DNA of 64,000 nucleotides from Candidatus Nanopelagicales bacterium (GCA_030827125.1 JAURFD010000009.1:1-64000); one strand, 5' to 3'; counted from the first letter of the stretch, positions 25,000 to 33,000 are shown. Made by a program: numbers and translations. Notes: generated by a model not told the origin, from the sequence alone.

Positions 25000-25910
25000 A
25001 CGGAGGCCCGCTTGGGGTAGCCGCGGAGCGCGAGTGCTTCGGTGATCTTGCGAATGAGCAGGCGGGGTTGGCGTAGATCTTCGGCCACGATGGTGATCAC
25101 GAACCAGCCGTTCCGGGTGAGTCGATGGCGGCGGGCCGCATCCTTGGCCTGCTGCTCTCGCGACAGATGGTGCTCGCCGTCGTACTCGATGACGATTTTG
25201 AGGTCGAGGTAGACCAGATCTCCGCGAGCAAGGAACTCCCCGTACTCGTCAAAGATGTCGACGTTGGGCTCTGGCATGGGCAGACCCGCTTGGCCGATGA
25301 AGACACGTGCCACCGACTCCTGCGGTGATTCGCTTCGTGCGTCGAGAAGGGCGGCTGCCTTGCGCACATTGACGATCCCGCGTTGTTTCCACGAGCGTTG
25401 GATGACCTTGTGAAGGGTGTCTGGATCAAGCAACCGCCTTCTCAGCAGGTCATCGCCAAGGGCAACAAGGCGGGGCAATCTGAGCGCGCTGCCGAGGTCA
25501 ATGAACGTGCGTTCTCCGGTGGTCACGGGGATGCCGTCGGTGAAGGTTCGCTCGTCATCCGGGAGGTCCCTTCGGTGGCAGACGATGGCGGCCCGGGATA
25601 GGTGCCGCCCGCCCGCGGGCACGGTGACGTGCGGGCGCGACATGTCACACTCACCGGGAAGCGGAGCGCCCAGGATCAGACCGGCGGTCCGCTCGCTGAA
25701 GGTCGCGTCTTCGGGAAGAACCAGAAGGGTCGCTTGGATCAGGTCGAGCGGGCCGGTGAGGTGGCTGGGGAGTCGTGCTCCTCGTGTCGGGGAGACCCAG
25801 CCGCGTTTGCGGAACCTCCAGTGATTGGTGCGGTCCGTGCGGTGGGCTTGGTCGGGCGTGGGAGTTGATCCATCGGCGAGGGGGGACGTGGTGGGCGGTG
25901 TCTGCGTCAT
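24993..25910 (-). CDS. DUF559 endonuclease-fold protein between palindromes
   Basis: 305 residues from ATG 25910 (a CACGGT hexamer ends 6 nt upstream). The C-terminal ~110 residues are DUF559, a Vsr-like PD-(D/E)XK fold: EPNVDIFDEYGEFLARGDLV, then VIEYDGEHHLSREQQAKDAA, RRHRLTRNGWFVITI. The N-terminal ~190 residues match the usual partner region of such proteins (CHRRDLPDDERTFTDGIPVTTGERTFIDLGSAL). These proteins are often called AbiEi-like or type IV TA-like; activity is unproven. The whole gene lies between palindrome copies A and B, and its stop codon lies in copy A. No antitoxin or methylase neighbour is visible. Confidence 0.88.
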   Translation of the reverse strand: MTQTPPTTSPLADGSTPTPDQAHRTDRTNHWRFRKRGWVSPTRGARLPSHLTGPLDLIQATLLVLPEDATFSERTAGLILGAPLPGECDMSRPHVTVPAGGRHLSRAAIVCHRRDLPDDERTFTDGIPVTTGERTFIDLGSALRLPRLVALGDDLLRRRLLDPDTLHKVIQRSWKQRGIVNVRKAAALLDARSESPQESVARVFIGQAGLPMPEPNVDIFDEYGEFLARGDLVYLDLKIVIEYDGEHHLSREQQAKDAARRHRLTRNGWFVITIVAEDLRQPRLLIRKITEALALRGYPKRASVR

Positions 25911-26012
25911 GGGAGGACCGTGGAAGGCGGGGGCCTCCCGCGGCGAGGAGCTTCCTCCATGTTGTGGATGAGAGGGAGCGCCCAGCCCTGTGCATTCCAC
26001 CCAGCCCTGCTT

Positions 26013-26073
26013 GTTGAGTGGCGGGTTGTTGACGGATTTTCCGTCGAAAACCGTCAACAACCCGCCACTCAAC
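26013..26073. repeat. palindromic repeat, copy B
   Basis: Arms 26013-26040 and 26047-26073 pair over 27 bp with one bulged A at 26036, around the loop CCGTCG. The outer sequence GTTGAGTGGCGGGTTGTTGA differs from copy A at only two or three positions, and the differences are matched in both arms. It lies about 100 nt upstream of the DUF559 start. Confidence 0.93.
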
Positions 26074-26084
26074 GGGTGAGTGAG

Positions 26085-26798
26085 CTAAGCGCAGATGCGC
26101 ATGGGGCGCCCGCGACCGTCCCGGCGGAGCGATCCGGCGGGTAGCGTGACCGCCGCGCCGCTCGCGATGCGCGCAGCCGACCACGCACACGCGATGGCGT
26201 CCAGTCCGTCATCGCCGTACGCCGGGTCATCGAGATCGGGTAGCCATCTGCGCAACAGGTCCAAGCGCCGGGCACGGCCCTCCGGTGTCTTCTTGCGCTC
26301 GTCAACCGGATGGCCATTCATGAGGGCGAAGGCCAATTCCGGGTGGCACTCCACGAGACATTCGTCGTCTGCCAGATCGTCGACCTCGCTGATGGCAGCT
26401 AGCAGGTTCCAGGACTGCCGCGAAAGAGCCTTGCCCGAGACAGCACGACTCGCCGCACATGCTGCTTCGTAGTCGGTGATGTAGGGCAACGCGGCACGCG
26501 GCGGAGCGGGGAACACCCGTGACCCGTGCGGGCGCAGGATTCTGCGCGCGGCGACATCACATGCCCGCGAGCCATCATCGGAAAGCCCGATCGGCATGTC
26601 GATGGCGATGACGCGAGCTTCTTCGTCGAGCAGAGATGCGAGTGTTTCGCGGTATTCCAGCGACACCAGTCGCGCAGGCGACTCATCCACGCCGTGGGGG
26701 ACGTCGACCGTCGCGACGACCCACCCGCCACGTCGTCCATCCACTCCGGCCACCAGCACCTGCCGATCGTGCCATGTGCTGGCAGACTCAGGGGCCAT
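26085..26798 (-). CDS. DUF429 predicted nuclease-fold protein
   Basis: 237 residues if started at ATG 26798; GTG 26759 (QVLVAGVDG region) would also give a complete domain. The RNase H-like DUF429 pattern is present: VAGVDGRRGGWVVATVD (first Asp strand), VIAIDMPIGLSDDGSRACDVAARR, GSRVFPAPPRAAL, ECHPELAFALMNG and GDDGLDAIACAWSAARIA. Function is unproven; a DNA repair or nuclease role is suggested by the fold. The start overlaps the start of nei on the other strand by 2-3 nt. Confidence 0.88.
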   Translation of the reverse strand: MAPESASTWHDRQVLVAGVDGRRGGWVVATVDVPHGVDESPARLVSLEYRETLASLLDEEARVIAIDMPIGLSDDGSRACDVAARRILRPHGSRVFPAPPRAALPYITDYEAACAASRAVSGKALSRQSWNLLAAISEVDDLADDECLVECHPELAFALMNGHPVDERKKTPEGRARRLDLLRRWLPDLDDPAYGDDGLDAIACAWSAARIASGAAVTLPAGSLRRDGRGRPMRICA

Positions 26799-27606
26799 GC
26801 CCGAAGGTCACGTTGTCCATCGCCAGGCCCGGCGCATCAATCGGACCTTCCGCGGCGATGAACTACGCGTGAGCAGTCCGCAGGGTCGGTTCGCCGATGG
26901 TGCTGCGCTCCTCGACGGTGCCACGATCACGAAGGCCGATGCCCTGGGCAAGCACCTCCTCGTGGACTTCGGTGAGGACCGGGCTCTTCACGTCCACCTT
27001 GGCCTCTACGGCAAGTGGCAGTTCGGCACCGGTGAGGCTCCGGAGCCGCGGGGTCAGGTGCGTCTGCGCCTGGAATCCGATGATGCGTACGCCGACCTCC
27101 GCGGCCCGACCGCCTGCGAGGTCTTGGCGCCGGCGGAGGTAACCGCCCTCGCCGCGCGCATCGGGCCGGACCCCATCCGCAAGGACGCTGATCCGGATCG
27201 GGCCTGGCAGAAGGTCTCCCGCAGCAGGGCGCCCATTGGCACATTGCTCATGGATCAGTCCGCCTTTGCGGGCGTGGGCAACATCTATCGAGCCGAGGCG
27301 CTCTATCGAGCAGGTATTGATCCCTACCGTCCTAGTCGTGAGGTGAGCCGGGCGGAGTTCAATGTCATGTGGGACGACCTCGTCGTGCTCATGAAGGACG
27401 GCGTACGCCGCGGACGCATCAACACCGTGCGGGAGGAACACACGCCCCGAGCGATGGGTCGACCGCGTCGCCGCGACCGGCACGGCGGCGAGGTCTACGT
27501 CTATCGCCGCGAAGGCCAACCCTGCCTGGTCTGTGGCGATGAGGTGGCCTGGTCGGACATGGCCGGGCGCAACCTCTATTGGTGTCCCACGTGCCAGGCG
27601 CACTAA
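26797..27606 (+). CDS. nei: Fpg/Nei-family DNA glycosylase (endonuclease VIII type)
   Basis: 269 residues. The start MPEGHVVHRQARRINRTF leaves Pro2 and Glu3 as catalytic residues after Met removal; MPEGH and SPQGRFADGA match the mycobacterial Nei1 group. The H2TH region is MDQSAFAGVGNIYRAEALYRAGIDP, and the C-terminal zinc finger has GQPCLVCGDEV and LYWCPTCQ. It excises oxidised pyrimidines and cleaves abasic sites. M. tuberculosis Rv2464c occupies the same neighbourhood near Rv2466c and pepN, with rpiB between; rpiB is absent here. Confidence 0.93.
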   Translation: MPEGHVVHRQARRINRTFRGDELRVSSPQGRFADGAALLDGATITKADALGKHLLVDFGEDRALHVHLGLYGKWQFGTGEAPEPRGQVRLRLESDDAYADLRGPTACEVLAPAEVTALAARIGPDPIRKDADPDRAWQKVSRSRAPIGTLLMDQSAFAGVGNIYRAEALYRAGIDPYRPSREVSRAEFNVMWDDLVVLMKDGVRRGRINTVREEHTPRAMGRPRRRDRHGGEVYVYRREGQPCLVCGDEVAWSDMAGRNLYWCPTCQAH

Positions 27607-27617
27607 TTCGAGTGCTG

Positions 27618-28340
27618 TCAGGCAGAGGTTGTTCGCGGGTGTCGGATCCCGGGATGGTCGGCCGGCAGAGTACGCCGGATGACCCACCAGGATGCGGCCA
27701 CGGTGATCGCGACCAAGCCGTAGAACAGGAACGGCGTCGCACCAAGCCAGGCGAGTTGGTTGTTCTGGATGAGCGGGATCTGGATGGCGGCACGCACGAG
27801 GCTGAGGATGACCCACAGCCAGGTCACTCGTGAGTACGCGCGAAGCAGGTCCGGGTCCTTCCGCCAGCGCATTCCGGTGCCCATGAGCGGGCCGATGATC
27901 ACACCCATGAGCGGACGCCGAATGAGAATGGAAATGGCGAAGGCGAGGGCGCTGAGAATGTTGGCGAGTACGCGGATCTGGAAGAAGCCGAGCGGGTCGT
28001 CCTGGTAGGCGGCGAACAACGCGGCAATGGCCACACCAAGCAGTCCGGTGATGACCCGAACGGGCTTCTCTCCGCGCACCATCTTGGCGATGGCCAGGAC
28101 AAGTGCGACCGCCAGTGAGATGCCGACGGCGACGAGCAGATTGTTGCCCGATGCGAAGTAGCCGAGCACGAACAGCACCGTGGGCGCCATGGATTCCACG
28201 GCTCCCCAGGGACCGCCGAGCAGCATCGCGACGGGATGCCGGTCGGCGTCCACGTCGGCGTCCGGGTGGATGCCCTGGAGTTCTTCGACGACCTCGGCCT
28301 CAGACTCGCCCGGTTCGCGATCGGGGTCTCGGGTGGTCAC
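27618..28340 (-). CDS. DUF3159 membrane protein
   Basis: 240 residues with an acidic N-terminus (about 40 residues) and five or six membrane segments. GGPWGAVESMAPTVLFVLGY, the following LAIAKMVRGEKPVRVITGLLGV and RRPLMGVIIGPLMGTGMRWRKD are characteristic of the actinobacterial DUF3159 family, of unknown function. It lies in the cytoplasmic membrane. The GTG start has a TATCGT box 6 nt upstream. It is convergent with nei, 11 nt apart. Confidence 0.88.
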   Translation of the reverse strand: MTTRDPDREPGESEAEVVEELQGIHPDADVDADRHPVAMLLGGPWGAVESMAPTVLFVLGYFASGNNLLVAVGISLAVALVLAIAKMVRGEKPVRVITGLLGVAIAALFAAYQDDPLGFFQIRVLANILSALAFAISILIRRPLMGVIIGPLMGTGMRWRKDPDLLRAYSRVTWLWVILSLVRAAIQIPLIQNNQLAWLGATPFLFYGLVAITVAASWWVIRRTLPADHPGIRHPRTTSA

Positions 28341-28346
28341 ACCGAC

Positions 28347-28352
28347 ACGATA
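28347..28352 (-). promoter_or_regulatory. -10 box (TATCGT) of the DUF3159 gene
   Basis: On the minus strand TATCGT ends 6 nt before GTG 28340 without a ribosome site. Confidence 0.5.
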
Positions 28353-29011
28353 TCGGCCCGTCTCTCAACAGCCACTGCGCCTCAGGGGTCGGTTCGCGAC
28401 GTAACGCCGACCACGCGCTGGCTCAACGCCAAGGAACGCCACACGGACTCCTTGACCGCGACCTTTGACGAGAGGCGGGGTGCAATGCGATCCGGGTGAT
28501 TGCACGGCGCGCATGGGAACCGGCTTCGTCAAGGTTGTGACGCGCAAGATGAAGCCGTTCGAGTACTCCCTCCTTTACATCACCGCAGTCCTGCCGCCGG
28601 AAAACAGGCGCTGAGTGGGGGCTTCGATGTCACCGAAGCTCAACCGAGACCGGTTCGCGTGCGGTGTCTCGTCGATGACCCACTGCATCGAGAAGTCCTC
28701 TCCGACCTCGTGTGCCACAGCTAAGGCAACAGCGGCGAACGGCGCAGGCAAGGACGTCATCACGTGGCAGCAGCATCACGCCGTCTACTCGATCGACGTC
28801 CCCGATTTCACGTTAAGCACCATGGCTGGGTGCGGTATTTCCGTCCTGGTGTCCGTGACCGTGCAGGCGCTCAGGGCAACTCGGTCGTCGTGGATCCGTT
28901 GACAACGAAGAGTGGTCGAGCACCCTGTACGCGATACCGGGTGACAGTCACGCACCCTGAGGGATAGCCCTCGCGACGGCGTGGCAATGAGAATCCGCCG
29001 CGCAAAACACC
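28353..29011. other. 660-nt stretch with no supported gene
   Basis: Only short frames occur here. The most protein-like are a 33-codon frame from ATG 28513 (TGFVKVVTRKMKPFEYSL) on the plus strand, a 62-codon minus frame at 28575-28763 and a plus frame ending at 28967 (GNSVVVDPLTTKSG). None has a ribosome site or leaderless box, or a recognisable family, and they overlap in conflicting frames. Base composition looks less GC-rich than the neighbouring genes. It may be decayed coding DNA. Confidence 0.5.
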
Positions 29012-29017
29012 TACGAT
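29012..29017 (+). promoter_or_regulatory. -10 box (TACGAT) of the SGNH hydrolase gene
   Basis: TACGAT ends 7 nt before ATG 29025 with no ribosome site. Confidence 0.5.
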
Positions 29018-29024
29018 TTCGCCC

Positions 29025-29930
29025 ATGCGCCACGCCCGTCCGCCGCAGCGATCGCGCGCTGCGCTCCTGGGAATCATGGCGCCGTTGGCCGGCGCGATTG
29101 TCGCGGGTTTTACCTGGGGCATGATCACATCGGCGTCTCCCAACCTGCCCTCTGCGTCGGCCGGCGCGCCTACGTCGTCCGCCCCGGTCGCGGCACCGAG
29201 CGCGACGGCGTTCCCCAAACCCACAACCGAGGCGGTTGCGGTCCCCAAGGCCGTCGCCGAGGAGGCGCCTGCACCGCCAGAGAACGACATCGCGGCCGAT
29301 GTGGTCGACGATCAGGACTGGGGCGAGCCCTTCGTCGACGACCAGTGGCCCATTGACGAGAAGGGCGATGGTTGCGCGGCGCCGGTCTGGCCGGCCGCCG
29401 CGCCCGGTGCTCCACGCGTCCTACTCATTGGCGACTCCCTCTTCCGAAATGCTCGCGGGATGCTGGAGGAGTCGCTCGCGGCCAACGGTTGGGTGCCCAC
29501 CGTTCGATGCTGGGGGGCGAAGGGCACCGACTGGGGCGTCGGCCAGGTCGAGCGAGCCCGTGAGTTGGAGCAGTTGCCGAGCACCGTCGTCTTGTCCTTC
29601 GGAACCAATGACATCTGGTGGCTCGGCATCCCCATGGAGGATGCGGTTGATCAGATGATGGCCTCGCTCGGCACTGAGCGGGACGTCTACTGGGTCAACC
29701 TCTGGTACAACCAATCGGCGTACGACGCCCTACCCGACCCCGGTCCGGCCAATGACATCCTCGAAGCCAAGGCTGCCGAGTACCCCAACTTGCACGTGAT
29801 CGACTTCTCTAGCGCGTTCCAGGGCCTCGCGTCGGCCGGCGTGGACGTCGGCTGGACGGACGGCGTACATCTCAATGACACAGCGAACGCCCTGCGCACA
29901 GAGATCATCGTCGCCGCGTTGAACAACTAA
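29025..29930 (+). CDS. exported SGNH/GDSL hydrolase
   Basis: 301 residues. A basic start plus one hydrophobic segment (about 12-35) gives a signal anchor, followed by an Ala/Pro/Ser-rich linker to about residue 95. The C-terminal SGNH domain has block I RVLLIGDSLFRNARGML (Ser), a Gly in GAKGTDWG, block III VLSFGTNDIWW (Asn) and block V GWTDGVHLNDTAN (Asp and His). It is probably an O-acetyl or lipid/polysaccharide esterase outside the membrane. A degenerate copy of its linker region (DQWPIDEKGDGC) lies just downstream. Confidence 0.88.
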   Translation: MRHARPPQRSRAALLGIMAPLAGAIVAGFTWGMITSASPNLPSASAGAPTSSAPVAAPSATAFPKPTTEAVAVPKAVAEEAPAPPENDIAADVVDDQDWGEPFVDDQWPIDEKGDGCAAPVWPAAAPGAPRVLLIGDSLFRNARGMLEESLAANGWVPTVRCWGAKGTDWGVGQVERARELEQLPSTVVLSFGTNDIWWLGIPMEDAVDQMMASLGTERDVYWVNLWYNQSAYDALPDPGPANDILEAKAAEYPNLHVIDFSSAFQGLASAGVDVGWTDGVHLNDTANALRTEIIVAALNN

Positions 29931-29966
29931 GGGGTAGCCCTCGGTGAGCAGGCTTCAGCCGACCAC

Positions 29967-30067
29967 GTTGACCCGCAGTGGCCGATTGATGAGAAGGGCG
30001 ACGGCTGCTCGGCGGCAGCTCCAAGCCGAAGCCCAAGCCCACTCCCGAGCCGACCCCTACGCCTTGA
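29967..30067 (+). pseudogene. decayed fragment related to the SGNH hydrolase linker
   Basis: The plus strand encodes DPQWPIDEKGDGCSA, nearly identical to DDQWPIDEKGDGCAA inside the SGNH protein at about residues 106-119. After a frame change it continues as SSKPKPKPTPEPTPTP and a TGA at 30065-30067. It has no start and no catalytic part, so it is a remnant of a paralogue that carried a Lys/Pro-rich stalk. It overlaps the end of the convergent flavoprotein gene. Confidence 0.6.
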
Positions 30068-32510
30068 TGCGCGCTCCGGTCGGGTCGTACATCGGTCGTA
30101 GTGAAGCGATGGCGGGGTAGCGCACGCCAGCCACATCGATCTCCCATGTGCCGGTGCTCAACGTCTCCGCGGTGACGGGTTCCCCGGTCTCGATCATCGC
30201 CAGCCCAACCGCCCCGCCCAAGGTGTGGCCGTAGCTAGCTGCCCGCACGTAGCCCACGGGGGTGCCATCGCGGTAGACCACCTCCCCATGGAACATCAGG
30301 GGCTCGGGGTCCAGCAGGCGTACCTGGGCCAGCCGCCGCTGCAGTGCGCCGGACTCTCGGAAGTCGGCAACGGCTTGACGGCCGATGAAGTCTTTGTCCC
30401 AGTCGATCGTGAACCCCAGACCGACCTCGTGTGGTGTGTCCGTGTTGTCGATGTCGTGGCCAAAGTCCCGATAGGCCTTCTCCATGCGGAGTGACGACAG
30501 TGCCTTCAGGCCGACGTGCGCCAGGTCGAAGGCCGCCCCGGCCTCGACGATGAGGTCATAGACATACGTCGCCTGCTCGGTCGGGACGAAGAGTTCGTAG
30601 CCGAGTTCGCCGAGGTAGGTGATTCGCGCGCACAGCACGCGAGCAAACCCGAGATCAATCTCGCGAGCCGCACGGAAGGGGAAGGCCTCGTTGGACAGGT
30701 CGGCGGACGTGATCGACTGCAGGAGTTCACGCGAACGCGGCCCCTGGATGTTGATCTGTGCCAGCCCGGATGTGACATCGGTGACCCACCCACGTTGACC
30801 ATCCAAGTGACGCTTCAGCATCGTCTCGACATGTCGATGTGCCGTGTCGGAGGCGACAACGAGGAAGCGGTCCGAGGCCAACGTGGTCACCGTGAGGTCT
30901 GCCTCGAGCGTGCCGTGGTCGTTGAGCCATTGTGTGTACGTGATCACGCCTGTAGGTCCGTCCACACGCGCGGTGCTCATGCGATCAAGGACAGCACCAG
31001 CATCGGGCCCTTGGACAAGGAACTTCGCCATGAAGGACATGTCCATCAGCCCCACCGCCTCGCGAACAGCGCGATGCTCGCGGGCCCATTGCTCGAACCA
31101 GCGCTGCCGTCCCCAGCTCAGTTCGCCCGGGTCGGCGATCTGTCCCGGTCCGGCGTACCAGTCGGCACCCTCCCAACCGGACACATCGCGGAAGTAGGCA
31201 CCCTGCGCCTCTAGGCGATCGTGAAGCGGTGAGCGTTTAATGCCGCGCGCCGTCTTCATCGACTTCCCTGGGAAGTGCGTCTGGTAGACCATTCCCAGCG
31301 ACTCGACGGTGCGTGTTGCGCGGTACTCGGGGGCCAGTTGATAGGCGTGCAGTCGATCGATATTCATGCCGGTGACGTCGATGTCGGGAAGCCCATCGAC
31401 GATCCACGTTGCGATGGCGCGACCAATCCCACCGCCGGTGAGGATGCCGATCGAGTTCAGGCCCGCCGCGACGAAGTACCCCCGTACCTCGGGTGACTCA
31501 CCAACGATGGGGGAGAGGTCGGGCGTGAACGACTCTGGACCGCAGAAGAACGTGCGGATGCCGACCTCCATCGAGGCCGGCACGCGCGCCATGGCTTTCT
31601 CGAGATAGGGACCCATGCGCTCCCAGTCGGGTGGGAGGGTGAGGAAGGACGCGTCCTCGGGAATCGCGTCCACGTGCCACGGGGCGCAAACCGGCTCGAA
31701 GAGGCCAATCATCATGCCGTCGCCCTCGGGGCGGTAGTAGCCGTAGGAAGCGGGATCCTCGAGCACGGGCAGGTCCGGATCGAGGCCGGGGATCGCGTCG
31801 GTGAGCAGGTAGTAGTGCTCCGCGGCCTGATTGGGCACCGTGACACCCGAGCGCTCGGCAAGTTGGCGTGCCCACATGCCCGCGGCGTTAACGACGTACT
31901 CGCACTCGATGTCACCCGCCGGCGTGCGCACTCCGACGACGCGGCCAGCCTTGACGATCACGTCGAGGACGGGTGTGCTCTCGAGGATCGTCACGCCCTG
32001 CATACGTGCGCCCTTGGCCAACGCCATGGTCGCATCGACGGGATTCACTCGACCGTCCTGTGGCATGTAGAAGCCCGCGAGCAGATCGTCGGTACGCGCG
32101 GGAGGGAAGAGGTTGGCCACTTCCTGAGGGGAGATCTCGTGCACCTCCGTGCCCATCAGCCGATTGAAAGCGGCGACTCGTCGGTACTCCTCGAGTCGGC
32201 CCTCGTCAGCGGCAACCTCAATGAGGCCAATGGGCGCGAAGCCCGTTGACTGGCCGGTCTCGGCCTCGAGTCGGGCGTACAGATCTCGCGTGTAGTGACG
32301 CATACGGGTGGAGGTCTCGGAGAAGGACCCGAAAGTCACCATGAGACCCGCGGCGTGCCAGGTCGTGCCCGAGGTGAGTTGGTCGCGCTCCAGCAGGAGG
32401 GTCTCAGGGCCCCAGCCCAGATGACCGAGGTGGTAAGCGACCGACGTGCCGATGATGCCGCCGCCGATGACGACGACGCGGGCGCGATCAGGGATGCGTG
32501 TGGCGATCAC
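30057..32510 (-). CDS. FAD-dependent dimethylglycine/sarcosine dehydrogenase-like protein with GcvT domain
   Basis: 817 residues in two parts. Residues about 10-400 are a DAO-type FAD domain (VVVIGGGIIGTSVAYHL with GGGIIG at 16-21, SGTTWHAAGLM near the flavin attachment site, GGGIGRAIATWI). Residues about 430-815 are a GcvT-like folate-binding aminomethyltransferase domain (GLMDMSFMAKFLVQGPDA, INIQGPRSRELLQ, YLGELGYELFVP, KDFIGRQAV). Such fusions oxidatively demethylate dimethylglycine, sarcosine or related N-methyl compounds and pass the carbon to tetrahydrofolate. Osmolyte (betaine) breakdown is the likely context, but no other betaine gene is adjacent. TAGCGT lies 6 nt before the GTG start. 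Confidence 0.93.
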   Translation of the reverse strand: MIATRIPDRARVVVIGGGIIGTSVAYHLGHLGWGPETLLLERDQLTSGTTWHAAGLMVTFGSFSETSTRMRHYTRDLYARLEAETGQSTGFAPIGLIEVAADEGRLEEYRRVAAFNRLMGTEVHEISPQEVANLFPPARTDDLLAGFYMPQDGRVNPVDATMALAKGARMQGVTILESTPVLDVIVKAGRVVGVRTPAGDIECEYVVNAAGMWARQLAERSGVTVPNQAAEHYYLLTDAIPGLDPDLPVLEDPASYGYYRPEGDGMMIGLFEPVCAPWHVDAIPEDASFLTLPPDWERMGPYLEKAMARVPASMEVGIRTFFCGPESFTPDLSPIVGESPEVRGYFVAAGLNSIGILTGGGIGRAIATWIVDGLPDIDVTGMNIDRLHAYQLAPEYRATRTVESLGMVYQTHFPGKSMKTARGIKRSPLHDRLEAQGAYFRDVSGWEGADWYAGPGQIADPGELSWGRQRWFEQWAREHRAVREAVGLMDMSFMAKFLVQGPDAGAVLDRMSTARVDGPTGVITYTQWLNDHGTLEADLTVTTLASDRFLVVASDTAHRHVETMLKRHLDGQRGWVTDVTSGLAQINIQGPRSRELLQSITSADLSNEAFPFRAAREIDLGFARVLCARITYLGELGYELFVPTEQATYVYDLIVEAGAAFDLAHVGLKALSSLRMEKAYRDFGHDIDNTDTPHEVGLGFTIDWDKDFIGRQAVADFRESGALQRRLAQVRLLDPEPLMFHGEVVYRDGTPVGYVRAASYGHTLGGAVGLAMIETGEPVTAETLSTGTWEIDVAGVRYPAIASLRPMYDPTGARIKA

Positions 32511-32516
32511 AGGCTG

Positions 32517-32522
32517 ACGCTA
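32517..32522 (-). promoter_or_regulatory. -10 box (TAGCGT) of the dehydrogenase gene
   Basis: TAGCGT on the minus strand ends 6 nt before GTG 32510. It faces the TACCGT box of the divergent gene, 25 nt away. Confidence 0.5.
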
Positions 32523-32547
32523 CCGGGTGCAACGCGACCGCGCGGCG

Positions 32548-32553
32548 TACCGT
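32548..32553 (+). promoter_or_regulatory. -10 box (TACCGT) of the SRPBCC gene
   Basis: TACCGT ends 6 nt before ATG 32560 with no ribosome site. Confidence 0.5.
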
Positions 32554-32559
32554 GTCCTT

Positions 32560-33000
32560 ATGGGTTCAGTGACCGTGCGAGCGTCTGGCGTGATTCCGGC
32601 GCCGGTCGACATTGTTCGCGGGGTGCTCCTGGACCTTCCGGCGCAGCCGGAGTGGTTCCCGGGCTGTGTGAGCGCCGTGATCCTCCAGACCGATGACGAT
32701 GGCAGGCCGCTCCGGGCCCGTCAGGTGAACGACGTCAAGGTGGCGAAGGACGAGTTCGAACTTGTCTACGACCAGCAGCCGCAGATCATGTCGTGGACGC
32801 TGGTCGCGCCTAGTTCGGCGCAGAAGTCTGCGAGTGGCTCGTGGTCCTGGCGTGAGGCGTCGGGCGGCACCGACGTCGAACTTGAACTCACGATCGAGCC
32901 GGCCATTCTGCTGCCGGGCTTCATGGTCAAGAAGGTGCTCGGCGATTCGGCGAAGGCGGCGGTGAAGGGGTTGCGCGAGTACTGCGCTGACCGAAGCTAG
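32560..33000 (+). CDS. SRPBCC (polyketide cyclase-like) protein
   Basis: 146 residues with the START-like ligand-binding pattern: VIPAPVDIVRGVLLDLPAQPEWFPGCVSAVI at the start, YDQQPQIMSWTLV in the central sheet and the C-terminal helix MVKKVLGDSAKAAVKGLREYC. Homologues bind small hydrophobic ligands or act as coenzyme-Q-binding-like proteins; the ligand is unknown. Cytosolic. Its TAG overlaps the stop codon of the convergent EthD-like gene (CTAG). Confidence 0.85.
   Translation: MGSVTVRASGVIPAPVDIVRGVLLDLPAQPEWFPGCVSAVILQTDDDGRPLRARQVNDVKVAKDEFELVYDQQPQIMSWTLVAPSSAQKSASGSWSWREASGGTDVELELTIEPAILLPGFMVKKVLGDSAKAAVKGLREYCADRS

Noticed and set aside
24993..25910. AbiE-type toxin-antitoxin pair
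   Set aside because: Although DUF559 proteins are sometimes grouped with AbiEi-like proteins, there is no nucleotidyltransferase (AbiEii) gene next to it.
24935..26073. Insertion sequence with terminal inverted repeats
   Set aside because: The two flanking palindromes look like terminal repeats, but the enclosed gene is not a transposase and no target-site duplication was found, so a classical IS is not claimed.
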